From: Clostridiales bacterium
GTDB lineage: Bacteria > Bacillota > Clostridia > Saccharofermentanales > Saccharofermentanaceae
Direction: 5' to 3'
DNA: 64,000 nucleotides
NCBI GenBank assembly: GCA_017961235.1
Contig: JAGCXQ010000011.1
Span: 1-64,000, forward strand
The translations under genes and the position numbers were made by a program. Under the pieces are notes generated by a model. The model did no database searches, was not told where the DNA came from, and saw nothing but the letters and a program-made list of their open reading frames with translations. Below are positions 7,716 to 15,994 of this stretch, one piece after another. Each line of letters begins with the position of its first letter. Within the stretch, counting starts at the first letter, position 1.

Positions 7716-9239
7716 ATGGCACAAATCAAAGTAAATGATCTATCCTTCTCATACAAAAACAGCTTCGATCCGATCTTCGAGCATGTATCCTTTACGATCG
7801 ATACATCGTGGAAACTCGGCTTTATCGGACGAAACGGCAAGGGGAAGACCACATTTCTGAATCTCCTTCTCGGGAAATATGAATACAGCGGCAGTATCAG
7901 TATGGACTGGCCGTGCGACTATTTCCCATATAAGATCCTTCCGGAAGATCTGGAAAAAACAGCGGATGAACTGATGGAGCAGTGGAAGCCGGGAGTCGAG
8001 TCCTGGCGCGTGATGTGTGAACTCGCTGAACTCGATGTGGATGCGGAACTGCTCTATCGCCCGATGAAAACACTCAGCTTCGGCGAAAGAACGAAAGTCA
8101 TGCTGGCAGTGCTTTTCGCGTGGGAGAACGACTTCCTTCTGATCGACGAGCCGACGAACCATCTGGATCAGGAAGCAAGGGACATCGTTAAGAGATATCT
8201 CGCCGGAAAGAAAGGCTTTATCCTGGTGTCGCATGACCGTGACCTGCTGGATGCATGTGTGGATCACGTGCTGGTACTAAACCGCGCGACCATCGAAGTG
8301 CAGGCGGGAAACTTCAGTTCCTGGTGGGACAATAAGACGCGGGCGGATGCTTTTGCCAAAGCCGAAAACGAGAAGCACTTAAAAGAGATCGGGCGCCTGA
8401 AAGCCACCATGCAGCAGAGTAGAAGCTGGGCGACCAAGAATGAAAATACGAAGATCGGCTATGACCCGATCAAGGAACATGACAGGACGAAGAATGCCCG
8501 TTCTTACATCGGCGCGAAGACGAAGAAGATGGAGTCACGGGTGAAGGTTTTTGAACAGCGCATGGAAAGAAACATCGCGGAAAAGGAAGGGCTTCTCCAG
8601 GATATCGAGCAGATCCGGGATCTTCGTTTGTCCCCCATGAAACACTATAAGGACCGCCTGGTGGAAGCAAGAGATCTTTCGCTTCAGTACAGCGATGCGG
8701 AAAAACCGGTTTTTACCGGTCTGACATTTGAGATCAGGAACGGGGAGAGAGTATTCCTGCAGGGAAGAAACGGATGCGGAAAGACAAGCCTCATCAAGGC
8801 GATCCTGGCATCTGCCGGCATCGGAGATATGGGAAATATCGAGCTTAATGGGTTGCTTCAGACAGCCAGTAACCTGAAGATCTCCTATATCAATCAGGAC
8901 ACCTCCCATCTTCACGGAGATCTTCGGATGCATGCCTTTGAGAACCAGGTGGACTATAGTCTGTTTCTTTCGGTTCTTCGGCAGCTGGCGCTCGAGCAGG
9001 CGCAGTTCGATAAAAAGATCGAAGAGTTCTCCGAAGGACAGAAGAAGAAGGTCCTGATCGCGACGAGCCTTCTGACTCCGGCGCACCTCTATATCTGGGA
9101 TGAGCCGCTGAACTACATCGATGTGTTCTCCCGCATGCAGCTCGAAAAGCTGATCGCTGAATACAATCCGACGATGCTGATCGTCGAGCATGATGTGCGT
9201 TTCAAAGAGAAAATGGCAACAAAAATCGTGGAACTGTAA
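7716..9239 (+). CDS. ABC-F ATPase, Lsa-like ribosomal protection type
   Basis: 507 residues from ATG 7716, preceded by AGGAG and AGAAGG; the frame stays open upstream to a TTG at 7584, but that would run through the terminator hairpin and is rejected. Two ABC domains and no membrane segments: Walker A GRNGKGKTT (38-46), signature LSFGERTK, Walker B LLIDEPTNHLD; then a charged linker of about 80-90 residues, Walker A GRNGCGKTS, signature FSEGQKKK and IWDEPLNYIDVFSR. The last motif and the length match the Lsa-type ABC-F group, which rescues ribosomes from lincosamide, pleuromutilin and streptogramin A drugs. The attenuator in front supports a drug-inducible role. A housekeeping ABC-F is the alternative. 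Confidence 0.85.
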   Translation: MAQIKVNDLSFSYKNSFDPIFEHVSFTIDTSWKLGFIGRNGKGKTTFLNLLLGKYEYSGSISMDWPCDYFPYKILPEDLEKTADELMEQWKPGVESWRVMCELAELDVDAELLYRPMKTLSFGERTKVMLAVLFAWENDFLLIDEPTNHLDQEARDIVKRYLAGKKGFILVSHDRDLLDACVDHVLVLNRATIEVQAGNFSSWWDNKTRADAFAKAENEKHLKEIGRLKATMQQSRSWATKNENTKIGYDPIKEHDRTKNARSYIGAKTKKMESRVKVFEQRMERNIAEKEGLLQDIEQIRDLRLSPMKHYKDRLVEARDLSLQYSDAEKPVFTGLTFEIRNGERVFLQGRNGCGKTSLIKAILASAGIGDMGNIELNGLLQTASNLKISYINQDTSHLHGDLRMHAFENQVDYSLFLSVLRQLALEQAQFDKKIEEFSEGQKKKVLIATSLLTPAHLYIWDEPLNYIDVFSRMQLEKLIAEYNPTMLIVEHDVRFKEKMATKIVEL

Positions 9240-9245
9240 TCAGTG

Positions 9246-9254
9246 TGGTATAAT
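9246..9254 (+). promoter_or_regulatory. Extended -10 promoter of the metF operon
   Basis: TGGTATAAT just after the ABC-F stop codon; no good -35. Leader of about 35 nt. No SAM or cobalamin riboswitch fits in this space. Confidence 0.55.
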
Positions 9255-9295
9255 GAGCGCGCGTATATATATGAGGGGAAGGGTTTAACTCATAC

Positions 9296-10189
9296 ATGAA
9301 GATCATCGATATTCTGAATAAGAAGACCATGTCGCTGTCGTTCGAGGTGTTTCCGCCGAAGAAGGAGACTTCTTTCGAGAGCGTAAAAGAAACGACCGAA
9401 AAGATCGCAGAGAGTAAGCCGGCGTTCATGAGCGTTACCTATGGCGCGGGCGGCGGAACATCCCGCTTTACTCTCGATATTGCAAAGACGATCGAAGAGA
9501 AGCACGGCGTACCGACCATGGCGCACCTGACCTGCGTTTCCAGCTCGAAGGACATGATCCACAGTAAGATCGAAGAGATCCACAGCCTGGGGATCGAGAA
9601 TATCATGGCACTCCGCGGCGACCTGACGCCGGAACTCGAGAATACCGACAGAAGTAAATGGGACTACCGCCATGCGGTCGAACTTATAAGAGAGATCAAG
9701 GAGAGCGGCTACGATTTCTGCATCGGCGGCGCCTGCTATCCGGAGGTCCATCCCGAGAGTGAGAACCAGAGAGAAGACATTAAACATCTGAAGGAGAAGG
9801 TCGATGCCGGCGCGGATTTCCTCGTCAGCCAGATGGTCTTCGACAATAACCTTTTCTATAATTTCCTCTACAAGATCCGTGAAGCGGGTATTATGGTGCC
9901 GGTGATCCCGGGTATCATGCCGATCACGAATGCGATCCAGGTCGAGAAAGCCATCAAGCTCAGCGGCTCCTTCATGCCGCAGCGATTTAAGGCGATCGTG
10001 GATTATTTCGGATCGGATCCTGACTCCATGAAACAGGCCGGAATCGCGTATGCGACCGATCAGATCATCGACCTTTACGCCAACGGTGTGACGAATGTTC
10101 ACGTCTATTCGATGAATAAACCGGATGTGGCGGAAGCCATCATGCATAACCTCTCGAACATCCTGTGGAAGGATTACGGAGTGAAATAA
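9296..10189 (+). CDS. metF: 5,10-methylenetetrahydrofolate reductase
   Basis: 297 residues, the normal size of bacterial MetF. It reduces methylene-THF to methyl-THF, the methyl donor for methionine synthase. Typical blocks: FEVFPPK with the conserved Glu near the N terminus, FMSVTYGAGGG, AHLTCV, ALRGD, GGACYPEVHPES, SQMVFDN and PVIPGIMPI. FAD and NAD(P)H use follow from the family. GAGGGG lies upstream of ATG 9296. It is followed after 12 nt by the methionine synthase reactivation protein and then metH, giving a complete methyl-THF to methionine branch. Confidence 0.93.
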   Translation: MKIIDILNKKTMSLSFEVFPPKKETSFESVKETTEKIAESKPAFMSVTYGAGGGTSRFTLDIAKTIEEKHGVPTMAHLTCVSSSKDMIHSKIEEIHSLGIENIMALRGDLTPELENTDRSKWDYRHAVELIREIKESGYDFCIGGACYPEVHPESENQREDIKHLKEKVDAGADFLVSQMVFDNNLFYNFLYKIREAGIMVPVIPGIMPITNAIQVEKAIKLSGSFMPQRFKAIVDYFGSDPDSMKQAGIAYATDQIIDLYANGVTNVHVYSMNKPDVAEAIMHNLSNILWKDYGVK

Positions 10190-10201
10190 GCGGAGAAGGA
10201 T

Positions 10202-10864
10202 ATGGAACACGTAGATCGGATCATCGAAGCCATTCGGACAAAAACGCGGACGATCCCGCAGTTTTTCGAGTACGATGATGCGCCGCTCAATGAGATGGAG
10301 TGGCTCCGGTATGCGTGCGTCCCGATCCGTGACCAGCAGGTCGTAAAGGAAGATCCGAAGTTTACCGCCTCCATGGCGCGAGCACTTGCCTTTGCAAGAG
10401 AAGAGTGTAATTTCCGTCTGGGGTTCCTTGCGGCACCTATCTCATGGGGGAAAGACGGATTCCCGATACTTCCTTTTGAACAGAAGTCCGAGAAACTGAA
10501 GAGTAATCTTGAAGGCTGCAGCGCAGTAGTGCTTTTCGCGGCGACGGTCGGGTCAGGCATGGATAGGATGATCAGAAGATTCGAGAAGTCCGATCCGCAG
10601 ATGGGGCTTCTTCTTCAGGGGCTTGGTGCGGAACGTGTAGAGTCGCTCTGCGATCTTTTTAACGCGGAAGTCGATGCTGCAGCGCAGTCGCTCGGATATA
10701 TGACCCGCCGCCGGTATTCGCCGGGATACGGGGATCTTCCGATCGAGGTGCAGAAGGATTTCCTGCCGCTTCTGGATGCGGAAAGAAGACTTGGCATCAT
10801 TCTTTCCGACTCGTACCTGATGGCGCCGAGTAAGAGCGTCACGGCGATCATCGGGATCGGATGA
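10202..10864 (+). CDS. Free-standing methionine synthase reactivation domain protein
   Basis: 220 residues matching the C-terminal activation domain of cobalamin-dependent methionine synthase: RRRYSPGYGDLP, LLDAERRLGIILSDSYLM and PSKSVTAIIGIG. In E. coli this domain is fused to MetH, binds SAM and helps the reductive methylation of oxidised cob(II)alamin. Here it is a separate gene between metF and metH, and the downstream MetH ends after the B12 domain, so the two proteins together make up one full enzyme. GGAGAAGG precedes the start. The electron donor (flavodoxin or a RamA-like protein) is not in the window. Confidence 0.85.
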   Translation: MEHVDRIIEAIRTKTRTIPQFFEYDDAPLNEMEWLRYACVPIRDQQVVKEDPKFTASMARALAFAREECNFRLGFLAAPISWGKDGFPILPFEQKSEKLKSNLEGCSAVVLFAATVGSGMDRMIRRFEKSDPQMGLLLQGLGAERVESLCDLFNAEVDAAAQSLGYMTRRRYSPGYGDLPIEVQKDFLPLLDAERRLGIILSDSYLMAPSKSVTAIIGIG

Positions 10865-10919
10865 TGACCTGATATAAGACAGTTCTATCATGACCGGTGA
10901 AGCGCACCTTCGGAAAATG

Positions 10920-10928
10920 TGATACAAT
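10920..10928 (+). promoter_or_regulatory. Extended -10 element before metH
   Basis: TGATACAAT, 35 nt before the metH start, with no clear -35. It may give metH its own transcription besides read-through from metF. Confidence 0.4.
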
Positions 10929-10962
10929 CCTCGCATAGACTTGTCTAAATGAGGGGACCTCC

Positions 10963-13413
10963 ATGAATATTCTCGACTACATGAAAGACCATTTTCTTTT
11001 CCTCGACGGAGGAATGGGTACGCTTCTTCAGGAAGCGGGACTTCAGCCCGGTGAGCTTCCGGAAAGATGGAACGTATCCCATCCGGAGGAGATCATCCGT
11101 ATCCAGAAATCCTACTACGATGCAGGATCAAATGTCGTCTTAAGTAATACATTCGGTGCCAACGGATTGAAATTCGATGATGAGGAACTGGAGCAGCTGG
11201 TCACGGCAGCGGTGAAAAACGCGCGTGAGGCAGCGGCCCGCTCGACCGGCACACAGGAGAAGTTCGTCGCTCTCGATATCGGACCTCTGGGCAAACTCCT
11301 GAAGCCTTATGGTGATTATGAATTTGAAGACGCGGTCGCGATGTACAGTAAGACTGTCCGCTATGGTGTAGCGGCAGGTGTCGATCTCGTATTCATCGAG
11401 ACCATGAATGACAGCTACGATACAAAAGCCGCGCTCCTTGCGGTAAAAGAAAATACGGATCTTCCGGTATTCGTTTCCAATGCGTATGGTTCCGACGGAA
11501 AACTCATGACCGGTGCTTCTCCGGCGGCGATGGTCGCGATGCTTGAGGGCATGCATGCGGATGCGATCGGTGCGAACTGTTCACTCGGCCCGGACCAGCT
11601 CATCGGTGTCGTCGAAGAGTATCTCGAGTATGCATCGGTACCGGTACTTCTGAAACCGAATGCCGGTCTTCCGAGAGCGGAAAACGGAAAGACCGTCTAT
11701 GATGTATTCCCACCGGAGTTTGCCGAGTCCGTCGGAAAACTCCTCGAAAAGGGTGTCCGTATCGCCGGTGGCTGTTGCGGTACTACTCCGGACTATATCC
11801 GTGCGGTCGTTGAAAAATCCAAGTCCATCACACCGGTCCCGGTCACTGAAAAGAACCGCTCTCTGGTATCTTCATATACACAGGTCGTGGAATTCGGCAA
11901 AAGTCCGATCCTGATCGGTGAGCGTATCAACCCGACAGGAAAGAAACGTTTCCAGCAGGCGCTCCGTGAAAACGATATCGACTATATCCTTGGCGAAGCC
12001 CTGAAACAGCAGGATGCCGGAGTCCAGCTCCTTGATGTGAACGTCGGTCTTCCGGAGATCGATGAACCTGCTTTCCTTCTTCGTGCGGTAAAAGAACTGC
12101 AGGCAGTAACCGATCTTCCGCTGCAGCTGGATACGACAGATCCGGTGGCCATGGAAGCAGGACTTCGCGCCTATAACGGAAAAGCGATGGTCAACTCCGT
12201 CAACGGAAAAGAAGAAGTCATGAGCGAGATCTTCCCGCTTGTGGCGAAATACGGCGGATTCGTCGTCGCACTTACTCTCGATGAGGGCGGTATCCCCGAT
12301 ACTGCGGAAGAACGCGTCGCAATCGCGGAGAAGATCATCCGAAGAGCCGCAGATTACGGCATCGATAAGAAAGATCTTATCTTCGACCCGCTCGCGATGA
12401 CGATCTCGGCAGACACGACGGCGGCGCTGGCTACCATGCAGGCGGTCCACAGTATCCGTCACGATCTGAAAGTAAATACCTCACTCGGTATCTCGAATGT
12501 TTCTTTCGGACTTCCGAGCAGAAATATCATCACCTCGACATTCTTTGCTCTATGTCTTCAGGACGGACTGTCGGCAGCGATCATGAATCCGTATTCGCAG
12601 GAGATGATGAATGTGTATCATGCCTTCCGTGCACTTCACAACATGGATGAAAACTGCATGTATTACATTACATATGCCCAGAATCTTCCGGCTCCTGCGG
12701 CGGCGCCGGCAGCAGGCGCGGCATCGTCCGCAGAAGCATCTTCCCCGTCGGAAAGTTCCGGTGAAGGCCCTTCTTCGGAACTGCAGAAGGCGATCGTCCG
12801 CGGACTGAAAGAGAAGACAGGTACGCTTACGAAAGCGATGCTCGCGGAGAAAAAACCTCTGGAGATCATCCAGTCGGAAGTCATCCCGGCACTGAATATC
12901 GTCGGTGCGGACTTCGAAAAGAAGAAAGTTTATCTGCCGCAGCTTCTTATGGCGGCAGAAGCAGCGAAAAGTGCTTTTGAAGAAGTAAAGGTCGCCATGG
13001 CGGCAAGCGACGACGGAAACGGCGGATCGTCCCGCTGTCCGTTTGTTATCGCGACAGTTCACGGCGACATCCATGATATTGGAAAGAATATCGTAAAGCT
13101 CATCCTTGAGAACTATGGATTTGCTGTATCAGATCTCGGAAAAGATGTACCGGAACAGACAGTCGTCGATGAGGTCATCCGCCTGCATGCTCCGATCGTC
13201 GGCCTGTCGGCGCTGATGACCACTACCGTTCCGGCGATGGAAGAGACCATCAAGCTCCTTCGTGAGCAGGCTCCCTGGGCGAAAGTTTGTGTCGGCGGCG
13301 CGGTATTGACGCAGGAATATGCGGATGCCATCGGCGCGGACAAGTACTGCCGCGATGCGATGGAGACCGTAAGATATGCTGAAGAGATCGATGAAGCACT
13401 GAAGAACTCATGA
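10963..13413 (+). CDS. metH: Cobalamin-dependent methionine synthase lacking the activation domain
   Basis: 816 residues against about 1,200 in E. coli. Domains in order: homocysteine-binding barrel with the zinc ligands Cys206 (GANCS) and Cys271-Cys272 (GGCCGT); pterin-binding barrel (LIGERINPTGKK, LDVNVGLPEI); a low-complexity Ala/Ser/Pro linker at about 572-605; then the cap and B12 domains with GDIHDIGKN, where His704 is the lower cobalt ligand. It transfers methyl from methyl-THF to homocysteine. The missing reactivation domain is supplied by the separate gene just upstream. GAGGGG lies 6-7 nt before ATG. The stop overlaps the next start. Confidence 0.93.
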   Translation: MNILDYMKDHFLFLDGGMGTLLQEAGLQPGELPERWNVSHPEEIIRIQKSYYDAGSNVVLSNTFGANGLKFDDEELEQLVTAAVKNAREAAARSTGTQEKFVALDIGPLGKLLKPYGDYEFEDAVAMYSKTVRYGVAAGVDLVFIETMNDSYDTKAALLAVKENTDLPVFVSNAYGSDGKLMTGASPAAMVAMLEGMHADAIGANCSLGPDQLIGVVEEYLEYASVPVLLKPNAGLPRAENGKTVYDVFPPEFAESVGKLLEKGVRIAGGCCGTTPDYIRAVVEKSKSITPVPVTEKNRSLVSSYTQVVEFGKSPILIGERINPTGKKRFQQALRENDIDYILGEALKQQDAGVQLLDVNVGLPEIDEPAFLLRAVKELQAVTDLPLQLDTTDPVAMEAGLRAYNGKAMVNSVNGKEEVMSEIFPLVAKYGGFVVALTLDEGGIPDTAEERVAIAEKIIRRAADYGIDKKDLIFDPLAMTISADTTAALATMQAVHSIRHDLKVNTSLGISNVSFGLPSRNIITSTFFALCLQDGLSAAIMNPYSQEMMNVYHAFRALHNMDENCMYYITYAQNLPAPAAAPAAGAASSAEASSPSESSGEGPSSELQKAIVRGLKEKTGTLTKAMLAEKKPLEIIQSEVIPALNIVGADFEKKKVYLPQLLMAAEAAKSAFEEVKVAMAASDDGNGGSSRCPFVIATVHGDIHDIGKNIVKLILENYGFAVSDLGKDVPEQTVVDEVIRLHAPIVGLSALMTTTVPAMEETIKLLREQAPWAKVCVGGAVLTQEYADAIGADKYCRDAMETVRYAEEIDEALKNS

Positions 13414-13862
13414 TGAAGCCGCACGTCAAGAAATTTCAGGAACTGACACCGGATGAACTCTATGGCATCATGAAGCTCCGAGTGGATGTTTTCGTCTGTG
13501 AGCAAAAGTGCCTGGCACCGGAACTCGACGGAAAAGATCCGGAAGCAGTTCATGTCTGGTTCTCGGACGATGACGGGGTGCAGGCATATCTCCGGGTGCT
13601 GGCGCCCGGCGCCGAACACGATGAGTATCCTGCGATCGGCCGTGTCCTTACTTCGAAGAAGATGCGCGGTACCGGCCTTGGCGGGAAACTCCTGTCCGAG
13701 GGGATCTGTGTGACGAAAGAGATCTACGGAGATGTGCCGATCTATCTGGAGGCACAGGTATATGCCGCCGGGTATTATGCGAAACAGGGTTTTCAGATCG
13801 TTTCCGAAGAGTTTATACTGGATGGGATACCACACTATAAGATGATCCGGCCGAAGGATTAA
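13410..13862 (+). CDS. GNAT acetyltransferase, ElaA-like
   Basis: 150 residues. The N-terminal LYGIMKLRVDVFVCEQKC and ELDGKDPEAVHVW blocks are those of the ElaA branch of GNAT acetyltransferases; the acetyl-CoA loop is the RGTGLGGKLL region (residues about 88-98). The start overlaps the metH stop (ATGATGA, two possible ATGs at 13410 and 13413) and has no good ribosome site of its own, so it is translated by coupling with metH. The substrate is unknown; a link to methionine metabolism is suggested only by position. Confidence 0.8.
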   Translation: MMKPHVKKFQELTPDELYGIMKLRVDVFVCEQKCLAPELDGKDPEAVHVWFSDDDGVQAYLRVLAPGAEHDEYPAIGRVLTSKKMRGTGLGGKLLSEGICVTKEIYGDVPIYLEAQVYAAGYYAKQGFQIVSEEFILDGIPHYKMIRPKD

Positions 13863-13903
13863 AAGAAGTGATCCCGTATCGGGAAACATGAAACTGCAGG
13901 GGG

Positions 13904-14632
13904 ATGAAGCAGGGGATGCATTACAGTGTTTTAGTCGTAGATGATGAGCTCGAACTGTCCGAATATACAGCGAAGTATTTCAATATGTCCGGTGTGACGG
14001 CGACCTATGTCACCGATAAGCAGGCGGCGCTCGACTTCTTCAAAGAAAATACATGTTCACTGATCCTTCTGGATATTAATCTCGGTGCGGATTCCGGATT
14101 TGAGCTCTGCCAGGAGATAAGAAAAGGCATCAACGTGCCGATCTTTTTTATCAGTGCCAGATCGGCGGAAGATGACATGCTTCTGGCGCTTTCCATCGGC
14201 GGCGATGACTATATCTGTAAGCCCTATTCCCTCGGCGTTCTTCTTGCAAAAGTGAAGGCGGCGCTGAAACGCTATGAGGAAGCAGGTGCCAAAGATACTC
14301 CGGATCCGAACAGCCAAGAGGCGGACGATCACCTGGTACGCCTGGGCGATACGACGATCGACCTGTCAAAAGCAATCGTTCTCCGGGATGGGGAGAGGAT
14401 ACCGCTCAAAGCCATGGAATTCCGTCTTCTGGTCTATATGCTCAATAACAGGAACCGCATCATTAAGAAGGAAGAATTCTTCGAGAAGATCTGGGAGACC
14501 GAGTTCGTCGGAGATGTCACACTGAATGTCCATATCCGTCATCTTCGCGAGAAGATCGAGAAAGATCCGAGTAACCCTTCCTATATCAAGACGGTCTGGG
14601 GCACCGGTTTTATTCTGGAGGACAAGCCGTGA
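13904..14632 (+). CDS. OmpR-family response regulator
   Basis: 242 residues. Receiver domain with acidic pair Asp13-Asp14, phospho-acceptor Asp57 (LILLDINLG), Ser84 and Lys106 (CKPY); C-terminal winged helix with the usual ending (VHIRHLREKIEKDP, YIKTVWGTGF). ATG 13904 is given, but the purine run directly adjoins it and ATG 13916 (MHYSVLVVDDE), 12 nt after AGGGGG, may be the real start. The 3' end overlaps the kinase start. It probably controls the export genes downstream. Confidence 0.9.
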   Translation: MKQGMHYSVLVVDDELELSEYTAKYFNMSGVTATYVTDKQAALDFFKENTCSLILLDINLGADSGFELCQEIRKGINVPIFFISARSAEDDMLLALSIGGDDYICKPYSLGVLLAKVKAALKRYEEAGAKDTPDPNSQEADDHLVRLGDTTIDLSKAIVLRDGERIPLKAMEFRLLVYMLNNRNRIIKKEEFFEKIWETEFVGDVTLNVHIRHLREKIEKDPSNPSYIKTVWGTGFILEDKP

Positions 14633-15921
14633 AGATCCGTTCATTTCTGATCTATGCGATATCTTTTCTTCTGCTGATCTTCCTTGCGAGCCTGTATCTC
14701 TGGAATCTGGGATCCCGGAAAGTTCCCTCCTATCCGACGCAGATCAACCGTCTTACGATCGCTATGGGGAAAAACTGGAAGGAGATCGCATCGCAGAAAA
14801 AAGCACGGATCGAGTCTGACCAGCCCTTCGATTATGCAGTGATCGACAATGAAGGAAATCTTCTTCAATATACCAGAGAAGGCATTTCCACCTCCGTATC
14901 TTCCGCCACGACCCGCTATGATGTCATCCGCGATGTTGTCACCGAAAACGGGGAGATCGTCGGAAAGATCATTGTGCACAACACCTATCACGAACAGCAG
15001 GTCCGGAGAAACCGTATCATGGCAGCTGTGGTCGTCGGTATCCTTCTTCTGATGCTCGGTGTAACTGCCCTTTATTTCTTCTATCTGAAGAAACGCGTCG
15101 TGGATCCTTTCGATGAGATGAAAGACTTTGCATCGAAGGTCGCATCCGGCAATCTCGATGTTCCCATAAAGATGGATAAAGGAAACGCTTTCGGTGCTTT
15201 TACCGGGGCATTCGACATCATGCGTGAAGAGCTTCATGCCAGCAAACTCCGTGAAGCTGAGGCCGTGAAGGCTCGAAAAGAACTTGTCGCGCAGCTTTCG
15301 CATGACATCAAGACACCGGTGACATCCATCAAGGCGATGACCGATGTTATGGAGCTTTCCGCGAAGACGGAAGATGAGAAGAAGACGATCAGAAGCATCA
15401 ATGCAAAGGCCGATCAGATCGACTCCCTGGTGTCGAATCTTTTCCATGCGACACTGGAGGAACTTGAGCATCTTGAGGTGAATGTGGAAGAAGTGACCTC
15501 GAAAGAAATCGAAGGCTCTATCGCAGATGCGGATTATCTGAAGAAAGTAAATGAAGTGAAAGTCGTGGATGCTGTCGTCCGCGCTGACCGGCTCCGCTTA
15601 AATCAGATCATCGGAAATGTCTTTGCCAATTCCTATAAGTATGCGAATACGGAAATAACTGTCGGAAGCCACACTGAAAAGAGTGTGGACGGCAAAGATT
15701 TCCTCGTTCTTGAGATCGGAGATAAAGGCGGCGGTGTCCCGGAAGAGGAGATCGAGACGATCTTCGGGAAGTTTAAGCGCGGCTCCAACACAGATGGAAA
15801 AGACGGCGCCGGCTTAGGCCTTTATATCTCCCGCTATCTCATGGAGAAGATGGGCGGCGAGATCACCGCAGTCAATAAAAACGGCGGCCTCTGCGTCATA
15901 CTGCGCCTCCAGCTTCTTTGA
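14629..15921 (+). CDS. Sensor histidine kinase
   Basis: 430 residues starting at GTG 14629, with GGAGG 7 nt upstream and a GTGA overlap with the regulator. Two membrane helices (about 6-26 and 131-152) enclose an extracytoplasmic loop of about 100 residues; a HAMP-like linker follows, then the dimerisation helix with His225 in SHDIKTPVTS, an N box (NVFANSYKYA), G1 (DKGGGVP) and G2 (GAGLGLYIS). Standard membrane kinase for the preceding regulator. The loop is larger than in the intramembrane-sensing BceS type, so it may bind a ligand directly. Confidence 0.9.
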   Translation: MKIRSFLIYAISFLLLIFLASLYLWNLGSRKVPSYPTQINRLTIAMGKNWKEIASQKKARIESDQPFDYAVIDNEGNLLQYTREGISTSVSSATTRYDVIRDVVTENGEIVGKIIVHNTYHEQQVRRNRIMAAVVVGILLLMLGVTALYFFYLKKRVVDPFDEMKDFASKVASGNLDVPIKMDKGNAFGAFTGAFDIMREELHASKLREAEAVKARKELVAQLSHDIKTPVTSIKAMTDVMELSAKTEDEKKTIRSINAKADQIDSLVSNLFHATLEELEHLEVNVEEVTSKEIEGSIADADYLKKVNEVKVVDAVVRADRLRLNQIIGNVFANSYKYANTEITVGSHTEKSVDGKDFLVLEIGDKGGGVPEEEIETIFGKFKRGSNTDGKDGAGLGLYISRYLMEKMGGEITAVNKNGGLCVILRLQLL

Positions 15922-15994
15922 ACTTTAAACTTTATTTAAGGTCAGAACGTTATCCTTACCATCGATGATAAATGTCACGTGGAGGGAGTTCGTT

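Noticed and set aside
9290..10210. 306-codon minus-strand frame opposite metF
   Set aside because: metF is unmistakable; the antisense product is His/Arg-rich and matches nothing.
9240..10962. SAM or cobalamin riboswitch before metF or metH
   Set aside because: The gaps are 56 and 98 nt, too short, and no conserved riboswitch core is present.
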